A DNA stretch of 13,221 nt from Deltaproteobacteria bacterium (GTDB lineage Bacteria; Desulfobacterota; DSM-4660; Desulfatiglandales; Desulfatiglandaceae): NCBI GenBank assembly GCA_021159525.1, contig JAGHEC010000149.1:1-13221 (forward strand), written 5' to 3'. Shown piece after piece: positions 1 to 5,606 of this stretch. The number at the start of each line of letters is the position of its first letter. Position 1 is the stretch's first letter. Both the position numbers and the translations under genes were made by a program. The notes beneath the pieces were generated by a model. It saw only the letters and a program-made list of their open reading frames with translations. It searched no databases and was not told where the DNA came from.

Positions 1-123
1 CAGGATTCGGTTGAGTTGTCCAGCGGAAATATCCACTCCCCACTCCCATAGTTGTTCCAGGAGAAGTGGTTGAGTAACATGGCAGTGAAAGTATTGATAT
101 AAAATATAGCTTTTAAGTTCGAA
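1..123 (-). pseudogene. IS66-like transposase fragment, interrupted by the IS4-family element
   Basis: Read on the minus strand, positions 120 to 1 give 40 open codons with the pattern LYQYFHCHVTQP, LLLEQLWEWGVDISAGQ and LNRIL. I recognise this as an internal stretch of transposases usually annotated as IS66-like. The frame stays open only to a TAA at 139-141, inside the inverted repeat of the neighbouring IS, and there is no start codon before it, so the 5' part of the gene has been removed by the IS4-family insertion. The 3' part runs off the window. The family assignment is from memory of the motif pattern; another DDE transposase family is possible. It cannot make a functional protein from this locus. 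Confidence 0.6.
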
Positions 124-124
124 A

Positions 125-142
125 TCAATGCCATTAACTTAA
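125..142 (+). repeat. Left terminal inverted repeat of the IS4-family element
   Basis: Reads TCAATGCCATTAACTTAA and matches the reverse complement of 1606-1623 at 17 of 18 positions. It lies at the point where the IS66-like transposase frame is interrupted. Confidence 0.75.
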
Positions 143-205
143 GGGCTTGAGGTTATCCAACCGCTTTAAAGTATTGCATAAAAAGCTTGATTTAGGAACA
201 TAAAC

Positions 206-1609
206 ATGGTATGCTCACTTTCAATAACCACAACCCCTTATCGTTACGAAAGGAGCATGCCATGCAAAAAATATCTCAAAAATCTACTGTATTTGGCACA
301 GAACCTGCGTTGCGATATATGTGCCAAACTTATTGAATTTGTTGGCAAAAAAATCTCTTCACCAGAATTTATTGCCCGTAACCGTCAAACCGAAAAGGCC
401 TTCACACGTCAAAGAAAACTTCCCTTCCACGTCTTGATCGCTTTTCTCCTCAATTTCGTCAAGGGATCCTACCAGGATGAACTGGATAAGTTCTTTAAAG
501 CCATCAACCGCTTTGATATCGCCCAAAGGGTCGTTTCAAAAGTTGCCCTGGCAAAAGCCCGAATGAAATTGAAATTCGAAGCCTTTATCGAGTTGAACCA
601 GCATTTGGTCAACTACTTTGAAAGAAGCTTCAATACCATCACCTGGAGAGGTTTTCGTTTGCTGGCTATTGATGGCTCTACTGTCCGCTTGCCTCATATC
701 GACGCGATTGCTGAGCATTTTGGCCTATGGGGGGTGCGCCAGGGAAACCCTTCACCTATGGCAAGAATCTCCCAGCTTTTTGACGTCCTCAATAAAACCA
801 CCGTTGACGCCCTCATTCATCCAAAAGGTTCCGGAGAACGTACACTGGCAGCACAACATCTGCTCAACGTAAGGCTCGGGGACTTGGTTCTTTTGGATAG
901 AGGATACCCAGCATGGTGGTTGTTCAGCCTGATCCTCTCTCAGAACGCCCAGTTCTGCGCACGGATATCGTGTACCAAATGGAAGGCCGTTCGAAAATTC
1001 TTTCACTCGGGGTCGACTGAAAAAATCATTTCTCTGTCTATCCATGCTACCTCTGTTCCCAACTGCGAGCAAATGGGCTTACCTATGGCACCCTTGAAGC
1101 TCCGTCTGATCCGCGTTGAAAATAATGGCCAGGTCGAGGTGCTGATTACCTCTCTTCTCGATATGGACAAATATCCCATAGAAATCTTTCATGATCTATA
1201 TCATCTCAGATGGCCTGTGGAAGAGGATTATAAGACCATGAAATGCCGCCTTGAGCTGGAAAATTTCTCTGGCAAGTCTGTCCTTTCTGTATACCAGGAT
1301 TTCCACGCCAAAGTCTTCACGAAGAATCTTGTATGGATCATGGCCTTCCCAGGAAATAATGCCTTACGTCAGCAACATGAACACAGGAAGTATGACTACC
1401 AAATCAATTTCACCCAGGCCTTATCCAAGAGCAAGGGCGTGATTGGGCTATTGTTTCATGAAACCGCTTCAGTAGCTGCCCAATTGATAGCCGCCCTCCA
1501 AGATATTTTTCAAAGAACTATTGAACCCATACGGCCAGGAAGAAAATATCCCAGAAACCATAGACCGTCTCAACGGAAATTCTTTCCGGCTTACAAGCCG
1601 ATCGGTTAA
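206..1609 (+). CDS. IS4-family DDE transposase, intact
   Basis: A 467-residue transposase that would cut and move the surrounding IS. The DDE catalytic site is readable: first Asp in LLAIDGSTVRLP (D156), second Asp in LVLLDRGYPA (D231), and the IS4 signature Y-(2)-R-(3)-E-(6)-K as Y332, R335, E339, K346 in YHLRWPVEEDYKTMK. The beta-strand insertion between the second Asp and the Glu is present, and length is normal for the family, so the enzyme looks intact. The start at 206 has AGGA 8 bases upstream (194-197). An in-frame ATG at 257 is preceded by AAAGGAG, but only one base away, which is too close. The stop codon (1607-1609) lies inside the right inverted repeat. Confidence 0.92.
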   Translation: MVCSLSITTTPYRYERSMPCKKYLKNLLYLAQNLRCDICAKLIEFVGKKISSPEFIARNRQTEKAFTRQRKLPFHVLIAFLLNFVKGSYQDELDKFFKAINRFDIAQRVVSKVALAKARMKLKFEAFIELNQHLVNYFERSFNTITWRGFRLLAIDGSTVRLPHIDAIAEHFGLWGVRQGNPSPMARISQLFDVLNKTTVDALIHPKGSGERTLAAQHLLNVRLGDLVLLDRGYPAWWLFSLILSQNAQFCARISCTKWKAVRKFFHSGSTEKIISLSIHATSVPNCEQMGLPMAPLKLRLIRVENNGQVEVLITSLLDMDKYPIEIFHDLYHLRWPVEEDYKTMKCRLELENFSGKSVLSVYQDFHAKVFTKNLVWIMAFPGNNALRQQHEHRKYDYQINFTQALSKSKGVIGLLFHETASVAAQLIAALQDIFQRTIEPIRPGRKYPRNHRPSQRKFFPAYKPIG

Positions 1610-1623
1610 GTTAATGACATTGA
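1606..1623 (-). repeat. Right terminal inverted repeat of the IS4-family element
   Basis: Reads TTAAGTTAATGACATTGA on the plus strand. The short palindrome TTAAGTTAA at 1606-1614 carries stop codons for both strands: it ends the transposase (TAA 1607-1609) and trmJ on the minus strand (1611-1613). Confidence 0.75.
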
Positions 1624-2417
1624 GTTGGACGTTTGATATCGGACGTTCCTTTTGCGGCCTGGGACGCGTACCAGTCGATCTGACGGCACACGCCCCGGAT
1701 GATCCGGACCTCCCTGGCCCTGAGCGGGAACCTGGAAAGAAACCGCCGGATATTCAGGAGCCAGTGCTCCGGGTTTTGAGGATCCAGAAACCCGATCTTT
1801 GTGAGGACCTCCTTGAGATGCCCGTACATTCCCTCCAGCTCAAAGCTGTTAGCCAGTCTCGGTTCCACCTCCGGCGTTCCCGGCCGCGAGGCCAGAAAGA
1901 TCTCATAGCAGACAATCATCACAGCGTGGCCCAGGTTCAGGGAGGAAAAGGAGGCCGTGGGGATGGTTACGATGGTATGACAGTAGCGGAGATGCTCATT
2001 GGAGAGTCCCCGGTCTTCCGGTCCGAAAAGCACGGCCGCCAGGTTGTTCTGCGAAAGGGTCACGAGATCGCGGGCAAGGCCTCCTGGATGACACATGGCC
2101 GGCCGGAGGGCCCCGGTTCGGGCAGTGGTCCCCGCAATATGCTGATATGGTGCAAGGGCGTGTCCCAGATCGTCATAGACCTCCATCTGTTCTATCAGAT
2201 TCCGTGAGCTTCCGGTAGCGGTCTTGAGCACCCGGCAGAGGTCGCAGTTCTTGGGCGATACCAGGACGAGCTTGCTCAGGCCCATGTTGCTCATGGCCCG
2301 GAGCGCAGCCCCGATGTTTTCCGGGATCTGAGGGTTGACCAGGACGATGGCGATATGATCGAGATTGGCTTTCATGGGAAATAGAGATGCGTTTGGCGGA
2401 GCGGCTTTTGAAGTCAA
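1611..2417 (-). CDS. trmJ: tRNA (cytidine/uridine-2'-O-)-methyltransferase TrmJ (SPOUT family)
   Basis: TrmJ-type enzymes use SAM to methylate the 2'-O of residue 32 in tRNA. The three SPOUT/TrmH motifs are present: PENIGAALRAMSNMG (residues 32-46), VLFGPEDRGLSNEHL (129-143) and IPTASFSSLNLGHAVMIVCYE (152-172), the last forming part of the knotted SAM site. A helical C-terminal extension follows, as in TrmJ. Start choice: TTG at 2417 has GGAG seven bases upstream (2425-2428); the ATG at 2375 (MKANLDHIAIVL) fits the usual length of homologues better but lacks a ribosome site. The last three codons (Gln-Cys-His) and the stop lie inside the right inverted repeat of the IS, so the natural C-terminus has been replaced. 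The core fold appears complete, so the enzyme may still work. Confidence 0.88.
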   Translation of the reverse strand: MTSKAAPPNASLFPMKANLDHIAIVLVNPQIPENIGAALRAMSNMGLSKLVLVSPKNCDLCRVLKTATGSSRNLIEQMEVYDDLGHALAPYQHIAGTTARTGALRPAMCHPGGLARDLVTLSQNNLAAVLFGPEDRGLSNEHLRYCHTIVTIPTASFSSLNLGHAVMIVCYEIFLASRPGTPEVEPRLANSFELEGMYGHLKEVLTKIGFLDPQNPEHWLLNIRRFLSRFPLRAREVRIIRGVCRQIDWYASQAAKGTSDIKRPTQCH

Positions 2418-2424
2418 GGCCGGT

Positions 2425-2428
2425 CTCC
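2425..2428 (-). promoter_or_regulatory. Ribosome binding site (GGAG) favouring the TTG start of trmJ
   Basis: On the minus strand GGAG is followed by seven bases and then TTG at 2417. The competing ATG at 2375 has only a pyrimidine-rich stretch upstream. This is the only base for the longer start. Confidence 0.4.
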
Positions 2429-2450
2429 GGGGCGCTTTGTGTTATTTTTG

Positions 2451-2594
2451 GTAACCGTTCACGGGTGATTTTTGGTCAAATTTGGGATTGTCAGCCTCAC
2501 GTAACAGCTCAATAACCCGGGGCAGGAGGGTTTTTCTGAAGAGACCGGGCCGGAGGCCCGGAGAGGAGCTCTCAACCCCCCGTGAACGGTTGAC
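2451..2594. mobile_element. MITE copy A (IS66-type ends), about 144 bp
   Basis: The left end GTAACCGTTCACGGG is mirrored by GTGAACGGTTGAC at the right end (2582-2594). The flanks carry a near-perfect duplication: TATTTTTG (2443-2450) on the left, CATTTTTG (2594-2601) on the right. The first 65 bases match copy B (6984-7048) at 64 of 65 positions. Inside, from 2501 to about 2563, lies the outer half plus apex of the nested palindromic repeat seen in full at 2873-3001. No coding capacity. The GTAA ends and 8-bp duplication point to an IS66-type transposase acting in trans (inference). The right end encodes the last residues and stop codon of the small gene at 2572-2814. Confidence 0.72.
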
Positions 2595-2814
2595 ATTTTT
2601 GGTTGAGCAACTGGAGGATGGCCGCGGTGAGTTCATCGCTGTCAAAAGAAAAGGTGACGGTTCCCTTGTTTACCTCAAAAGAGAGAAGGGCGCACTTATA
2701 TTCTTCTGCCAGGTCCTCCAGGATCTCCTTGAATTGGGATGCGTAGGGGTGGTCCGGGCTGTTTACCTCTTCCGGGAACAGGTCCACCTCAAACGCGCCG
2801 GGCGATATGTTCAT
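2572..2814 (-). CDS. Small conserved-looking protein of unknown function, 3' end formed by MITE A
   Basis: Eighty acidic residues beginning MNISPGAFEVDLFPEE, with no membrane segment and no motif I can name. The pattern FEVNKGTVTFSFDSDEL followed by a helix ending LLNQK suggests a small alpha/beta fold. ATG at 2814 is preceded by AAGGA ten bases upstream; the frame can also open at TTG 2838, but without a ribosome site. The final residues (QPFTGG) and TGA stop come from the inserted MITE, so the original C-terminus was different or ended close to NQK. It reads in the same direction as trmJ, about 150 bases upstream of it, so the two may once have been closely linked. That it is a real gene rests on composition and placement only. 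Confidence 0.5.
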   Translation of the reverse strand: MNISPGAFEVDLFPEEVNSPDHPYASQFKEILEDLAEEYKCALLSFEVNKGTVTFSFDSDELTAAILQLLNQKCQPFTGG

Positions 2815-2872
2815 GGGTTTACTATCCTTATTCTTCAAATAAAGCCAAGTGTTGGCGGATTAACGCAAAAAA

Positions 2873-3001
2873 GTAACAGCTCAATGAACAGGGGCAGGAG
2901 GGTTTTTCTGAAGAGACCGGGCCGGAGGCCCGGAGCGGAAGAAAAATTCTTCTGCCCCGGCACCAGGTTCGCAGTTATCCCCCTAATTATTGAGGTGATA
3001 C
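2873..3001. repeat. Full copy C of a nested palindromic repeat (ERIC-like size), 129 bp
   Basis: The ends are inverted repeats: GTAACAGCTCAATGA at 2873-2887, and at 2987-3001 the complement of GTATCACCTCAATAA. Inside are two 19-base arms (2891-2909 and 2940-2958) that pair throughout if three G-U pairs are allowed, and an apical stem CCGGGCC-GGA-GGCCCGG at 2917-2933. Related partial copies lie at 2501-2563, 6691-6764, 8130-8237 and 13024-13117. There is no clear target duplication. As RNA it would fold into one long rod, and it could act as a transcription or mRNA-stability element. It fills much of the gene-free stretch 2839-3233. Confidence 0.8.
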
Positions 3002-3120
3002 ACTGAGTCTGAAGATGACATAATTTTACGAATACTGTGGTCCGGGGGAAAATGTCAAGGAGCATCCGCCCTCTGCGGTCCTGAATGCCCCCGGTCTCAG
3101 GGCCATGGAAAAACCGATCA

Positions 3121-3149
3121 TTGACATCTTGAGCTACTTTTTCTACCCT
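3121..3149 (+). promoter_or_regulatory. Possible sigma-70-type promoter for the methyltransferase cluster
   Basis: A perfect TTGACA at 3121-3126 is followed after 17 bases by TACCCT (3144-3149), which keeps only the T, A and final T of the -10 consensus. It would start transcripts about 80 bases before the ATG at 3234, which agrees with that start rather than one at 3105. The weak -10 keeps confidence low. Confidence 0.25.
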
Positions 3150-3233
3150 TCCAAAAGAAGCCGACAGTTTCTGTATCATTATGGGCCGGCGCCTGAGAGT
3201 GTCAACCTTTTTACCTTCATCGGAGCAGGTCTT

Positions 3234-3797
3234 ATGGCCGATCACGTGTGTCCCCCCTGGATGGGGTATTTCCTCCTCAACCCCTTGAGGAGGCTTGTGG
3301 AAAGCCCTGAAAGGATGTTTGGACCTTTCGTGCGGAAGGGGATGACGATCCTGGAGCCGGGATGCGCCATGGGGTTTTTCACGCTTCCCCTGGCCCGTAT
3401 GGTGGGACCCACAGGCCGGGTTATTGCCCTGGAGATACAGGATAAAATGCTGGCTGTCCTGGCCCGGAGGGCCCGGAAGGCAGGGCTGAGCGACAGGATT
3501 GAGGTGCGTCGAATTACTGCGGACAGGTACGGTCTGGACGACCTGACGGGTCGGGTCGATGTTGTTGCGGCTGTTCATATGGTCCACGAGGTCCGGGACA
3601 AGGCCCGATTCTTTTCAGAAATGGCAAAGGTCCTTCGGCCCGATGGGAGGCTTCTTGTGGTGGAACCCAGGGGTCATGTATCCATTGAGGCATTTGAACA
3701 GACCATGGCCCTTGCACAAGCGGCCGGACTCAGACGCGAGACCCTTCCCAAAAGGTCAGGCGGCAGGAGGGCCTGCCTGGTCAAGAACTGCGGCTGA
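3234..3797 (+). CDS. Class I SAM-dependent methyltransferase
   Basis: A 187-residue Rossmann-fold methyltransferase; substrate unknown. Motif I is ILEPGCAMGFFT (residues 39-50), an EPG-type SAM loop. The acidic ribose-binding residue is Glu67 in VIALE, Asp97 in ITADRYGL likely contacts the adenine, and motif IV is DVVAAVHMVHEV (109-120). LRPDGRLLVVEP (134-145) is the usual late strand. The ATG at 3234 has GGAG eight bases upstream (3222-3225) and begins MADHVCPPWMGY, which resembles the start of related proteins I recall. The frame extends up to an ATG at 3105, but that part is not typical of the family and has no ribosome site. It overlaps the next gene by one base (TGATG), so translation is probably coupled. 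Confidence 0.8.
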   Translation: MADHVCPPWMGYFLLNPLRRLVESPERMFGPFVRKGMTILEPGCAMGFFTLPLARMVGPTGRVIALEIQDKMLAVLARRARKAGLSDRIEVRRITADRYGLDDLTGRVDVVAAVHMVHEVRDKARFFSEMAKVLRPDGRLLVVEPRGHVSIEAFEQTMALAQAAGLRRETLPKRSGGRRACLVKNCG

Positions 3798-4276
3798 TGC
3801 GTCAGGCCGGTCCGGTCCGCCGTCAGGTTCCCTTCTGTTGTCATAATTGCGGTCTCGAGGTGCAGAGAGAGGGCAATCGGATTCTGGCGGTGCGGCCGGA
3901 CAAGGCCCATCCCAGGACCCTGGGATATATCTGTCGGAAGTGTGCGCGAATCGCTCACTGCCAGGCCCATAAGGAGCGTCTGACCCATCCGCTCAAGCGG
4001 GAAGGGGGTGGGTTTGTAAAGACCGGCCGGGCCCTCCTGGAACACCCCGAAGGGATACTCATCGGTAGAATGGACCCGGATAGGAACCTGGAGAACCCGA
4101 CGACCCCGGACATGCCGGCCCCCGGGACGGTAATGGTCCCCCATGGATTCGGCATGCTGTACAACGGCGAGGTTTACGGGGCCAATGTAAACCGGTTGAC
4201 CCGCAGTGCGCACAGGGACCGGATCGCGGGCACGCCCATTCACCGATACGTGCCGTGCCGGGTGGAGCCGGCCTGA
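3797..4276 (+). pseudogene. Internally deleted molybdopterin oxidoreductase (N- and C-terminal ends joined in frame)
   Basis: A 159-residue frame that joins the two ends of a protein normally about 600-750 residues long. Residues 14-68 are the Fe4S4 region of molybdopterin oxidoreductases: FCCHNCGLEV, ILAVRPDKAHPR, YICRKC and ERLTHPLKR. Residues from about 80 on are the C-terminal dinucleotide-binding region, ending HGFGMLYNGEVYGANVNRLT and AGTPIHRYVPCRVE. The whole active-site region between them is missing; the family's next block (WDEAL-type) should follow residue 72 and does not. The frame has stayed open, so the deletion is in frame or recent. It cannot catalyse the family's redox chemistry. 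It sits between the methyltransferase (one-base overlap) and the DUF72 gene (eight-base gap). A retained small iron-sulfur protein is possible but unlikely. Confidence 0.72.
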
Positions 4277-4284
4277 GATATCCC

Positions 4285-5295
4285 ATGAATAAAAACGTCT
4301 CGTCGGACCTTGAATCGTTTCGGTTTCGCGGTCTCCATCCCCTCCTGTTGTTAGGCACGGCCAGCGACCGGTATGCCGGGTGGATCGGCCAGATCTATAC
4401 CCGGGAGCGCTGGGCTAAGGGGATTGCCCGCCGCACCAAGACCGTGGGGGGAAAGGTCTTTCAGGAAGAGGTCCTGCCGGTGCCCTCAGTACGGGAATAT
4501 TTTGCGCACTTTCAAACGCTTGAGATCGATTTTACCTTTTATGCGCCTCTCCGTGACGACAGGGGCGAGCCCACCCGGGTTTTTCATCTCCTTCGCCGTT
4601 ACGCCCAATATCTTCAGCCGGGGGATCGTCTGGTGCTCAAGGCGTCCCAGGCTGTTTTTGCGAGGCGCCTGTACCGGCAGGGCGTCTACATGAAGAACGC
4701 CGATTATCTAAACCCCGAGGTCTTTGTTCGCCAGTTTTATGAACCGGCCTTGGAACTCCTGCATCCCTGGCTCGATGCCATAGTCTTTGAACAGGAATAC
4801 CAGAAAAAGGACGGACGGACGCCCCCGGCCCGGGCAGCCGGCGAGCTGGACGCGTTTTTCAGGGCTGTTCCGGCCGATGACCGCTATCATGTGGAGCTGA
4901 GGACCCAATCCTTGCTGACCAGACCTGTTTTGGAAGTGCTGGAAAAATGGGGAGTAGGGCAGGTCCTGTCTCATTGGACCTGGCTTCCGCCCCTCTGGAA
5001 GCAGTTCCTTACGGCAGAGAGGCGGTTTCTCAACGCGGGATCGGTGGTGGTGCGTCTCATGACACCGAGGGGCGTGCGCTATGAAGACGCCTATGCACAG
5101 GCCCATCCCTTCAATGCCCTGGTCGAGGGGATGCAGACCCCGGGCATGGTTGAAGATACAGTAAGGCTTATCAAGGCCGCGGTGCGGGAGGGAAAGCGGA
5201 TCAATGTGATTGTCAACAATCGGGCCGGCGGCAACGCCCCCCTTATGGCTCAACAGATCGCCCGCGCGTTTCTCGCAGGCCACTCTGCCGGCTAA
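4285..5295 (+). CDS. DUF72 (YecE-like) family protein
   Basis: A 336-residue soluble protein of the DUF72/YecE family, which adopts a TIM-barrel-like fold and whose biochemical role is not established. The N-terminal signature is LLLGTASDRYAGWIGQIYT, the usual GT-x-Y-x-W-x-G opening. Further family-like stretches are FYAPLRDD, RLVLKASQAVF, FVRQFYEPAL, YHVELRTQSLL and VIVNNRAGGNAPLMAQQI near the end, the last being the conserved NN-GG-AP-A region. It is longer than E. coli YecE (about 270 residues). ATG at 4285 follows the previous stop by eight bases; the frame is open to a GTG at 4255 that overlaps that gene. Its stop overlaps the convergent thioesterase stop by a few bases. Confidence 0.8.
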   Translation: MNKNVSSDLESFRFRGLHPLLLLGTASDRYAGWIGQIYTRERWAKGIARRTKTVGGKVFQEEVLPVPSVREYFAHFQTLEIDFTFYAPLRDDRGEPTRVFHLLRRYAQYLQPGDRLVLKASQAVFARRLYRQGVYMKNADYLNPEVFVRQFYEPALELLHPWLDAIVFEQEYQKKDGRTPPARAAGELDAFFRAVPADDRYHVELRTQSLLTRPVLEVLEKWGVGQVLSHWTWLPPLWKQFLTAERRFLNAGSVVVRLMTPRGVRYEDAYAQAHPFNALVEGMQTPGMVEDTVRLIKAAVREGKRINVIVNNRAGGNAPLMAQQIARAFLAGHSAG

Positions 5296-5606
5296 TCCGG
5301 AAACTTGGGCGGGAGGTTGTGCCGCCCTTCTAATTGCAGCGACCGGAGAACCGTCATGGCGCTCGCGCCGTGGGCCAGGAGACGGTCCCCTTGGTCTGAG
5401 ATGCGGGCCTCGCTCAGGCAGAGGGTCTTCCCGGTCCTGACGACCTGGCCTGCTGCCATGAACAGGCCGCCCCGTGGAGGGGCGAGGTAGTTCAACTTCA
5501 TCTCCACGGTGGTGAGGGCCAGAGATTCCTCAATCTCTGTATAGCTTGCGCAGAAACAGGCCGCATCAATCAGGGATGCATAGACGCCCCCGTCAACTGG
5601 CCGCAC
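5292..5606 (-). pseudogene. PaaI-type hotdog thioesterase, N-terminally truncated at a junction with rlmN
   Basis: The readable part is a hotdog-fold acyl-CoA thioesterase of the PaaI/4HBT type: GGVYASLIDAACF (catalytic helix, normally HGGV), VEMKLNYLAP, GQVVRTGKTLCLSEARISD and LAHGASAMTVL. Family members have about 45 residues before the HGG motif. Here the only start is GTG at 5606, five codons before GGV, and an Asp stands where the His should be. Those first codons lie inside the 3' end of rlmN in another frame (37-base overlap), so a deletion seems to have joined rlmN to the middle of the thioesterase gene. There is no ribosome site. The missing His and N-terminus make an active enzyme unlikely. 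The convergent DUF72 gene ends at the same point. Confidence 0.62.

Larger units (their letters stand above)
125..1623 (+). mobile_element. IS4-family insertion sequence, about 1.5 kb, with terminal inverted repeats
   Basis: The element is bounded by inverted repeats: left 125-142 (TCAATGCCATTAACTTAA) and right 1606-1623, whose reverse complement differs at one of 18 positions. Further in, a GGCTTG block is shared after a gap of a few bases. It holds one transposase gene that fills almost the whole element, as expected for a simple IS4-family IS. No exact target-site duplication is visible outside the repeats, and the flanks do not belong together: an IS66-like transposase fragment on the left, trmJ on the right. 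This suggests a rearrangement after insertion, or insertion with loss of adjacent DNA. The outermost base could be off by one to three positions. Confidence 0.8.

Noticed and set aside
110..135. Target-site duplication around the IS4-family element
   Set aside because: The bases just outside the repeats (GTTCGAAA on the left, GTTGGACG on the right) share only part of their sequence; no exact duplication of 4 bases or more at matching positions.
1521..2207. Plus-strand frame of 228 codons
   Set aside because: It spans the IS end and the antisense of trmJ; no ribosome site or recognisable domain.
2482..3006. Plus-strand frame carrying the same RRVFLKRPGRRPG peptide twice
   Set aside because: The repeated peptide is only the translation of the palindromic repeat copies in MITE A and in C; the rest is antisense to the small gene.
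3105..3233. 43-residue N-terminal extension of the methyltransferase
   Set aside because: No ribosome site at 3105, sequence unlike the family start, and a good GGAG sits before ATG 3234.
2835..3587. Minus-strand frame of 250 codons across repeat C and the methyltransferase
   Set aside because: It is antisense to the methyltransferase and runs through the palindromic repeat; composition is typical of a GC-rich shadow frame.
3674..5283. Minus-strand frames of 189 and 191 codons (3674-4243, 4708-5283)
   Set aside because: Antisense shadows of the molybdopterin-oxidoreductase remnant and the DUF72 gene; no family resemblance.
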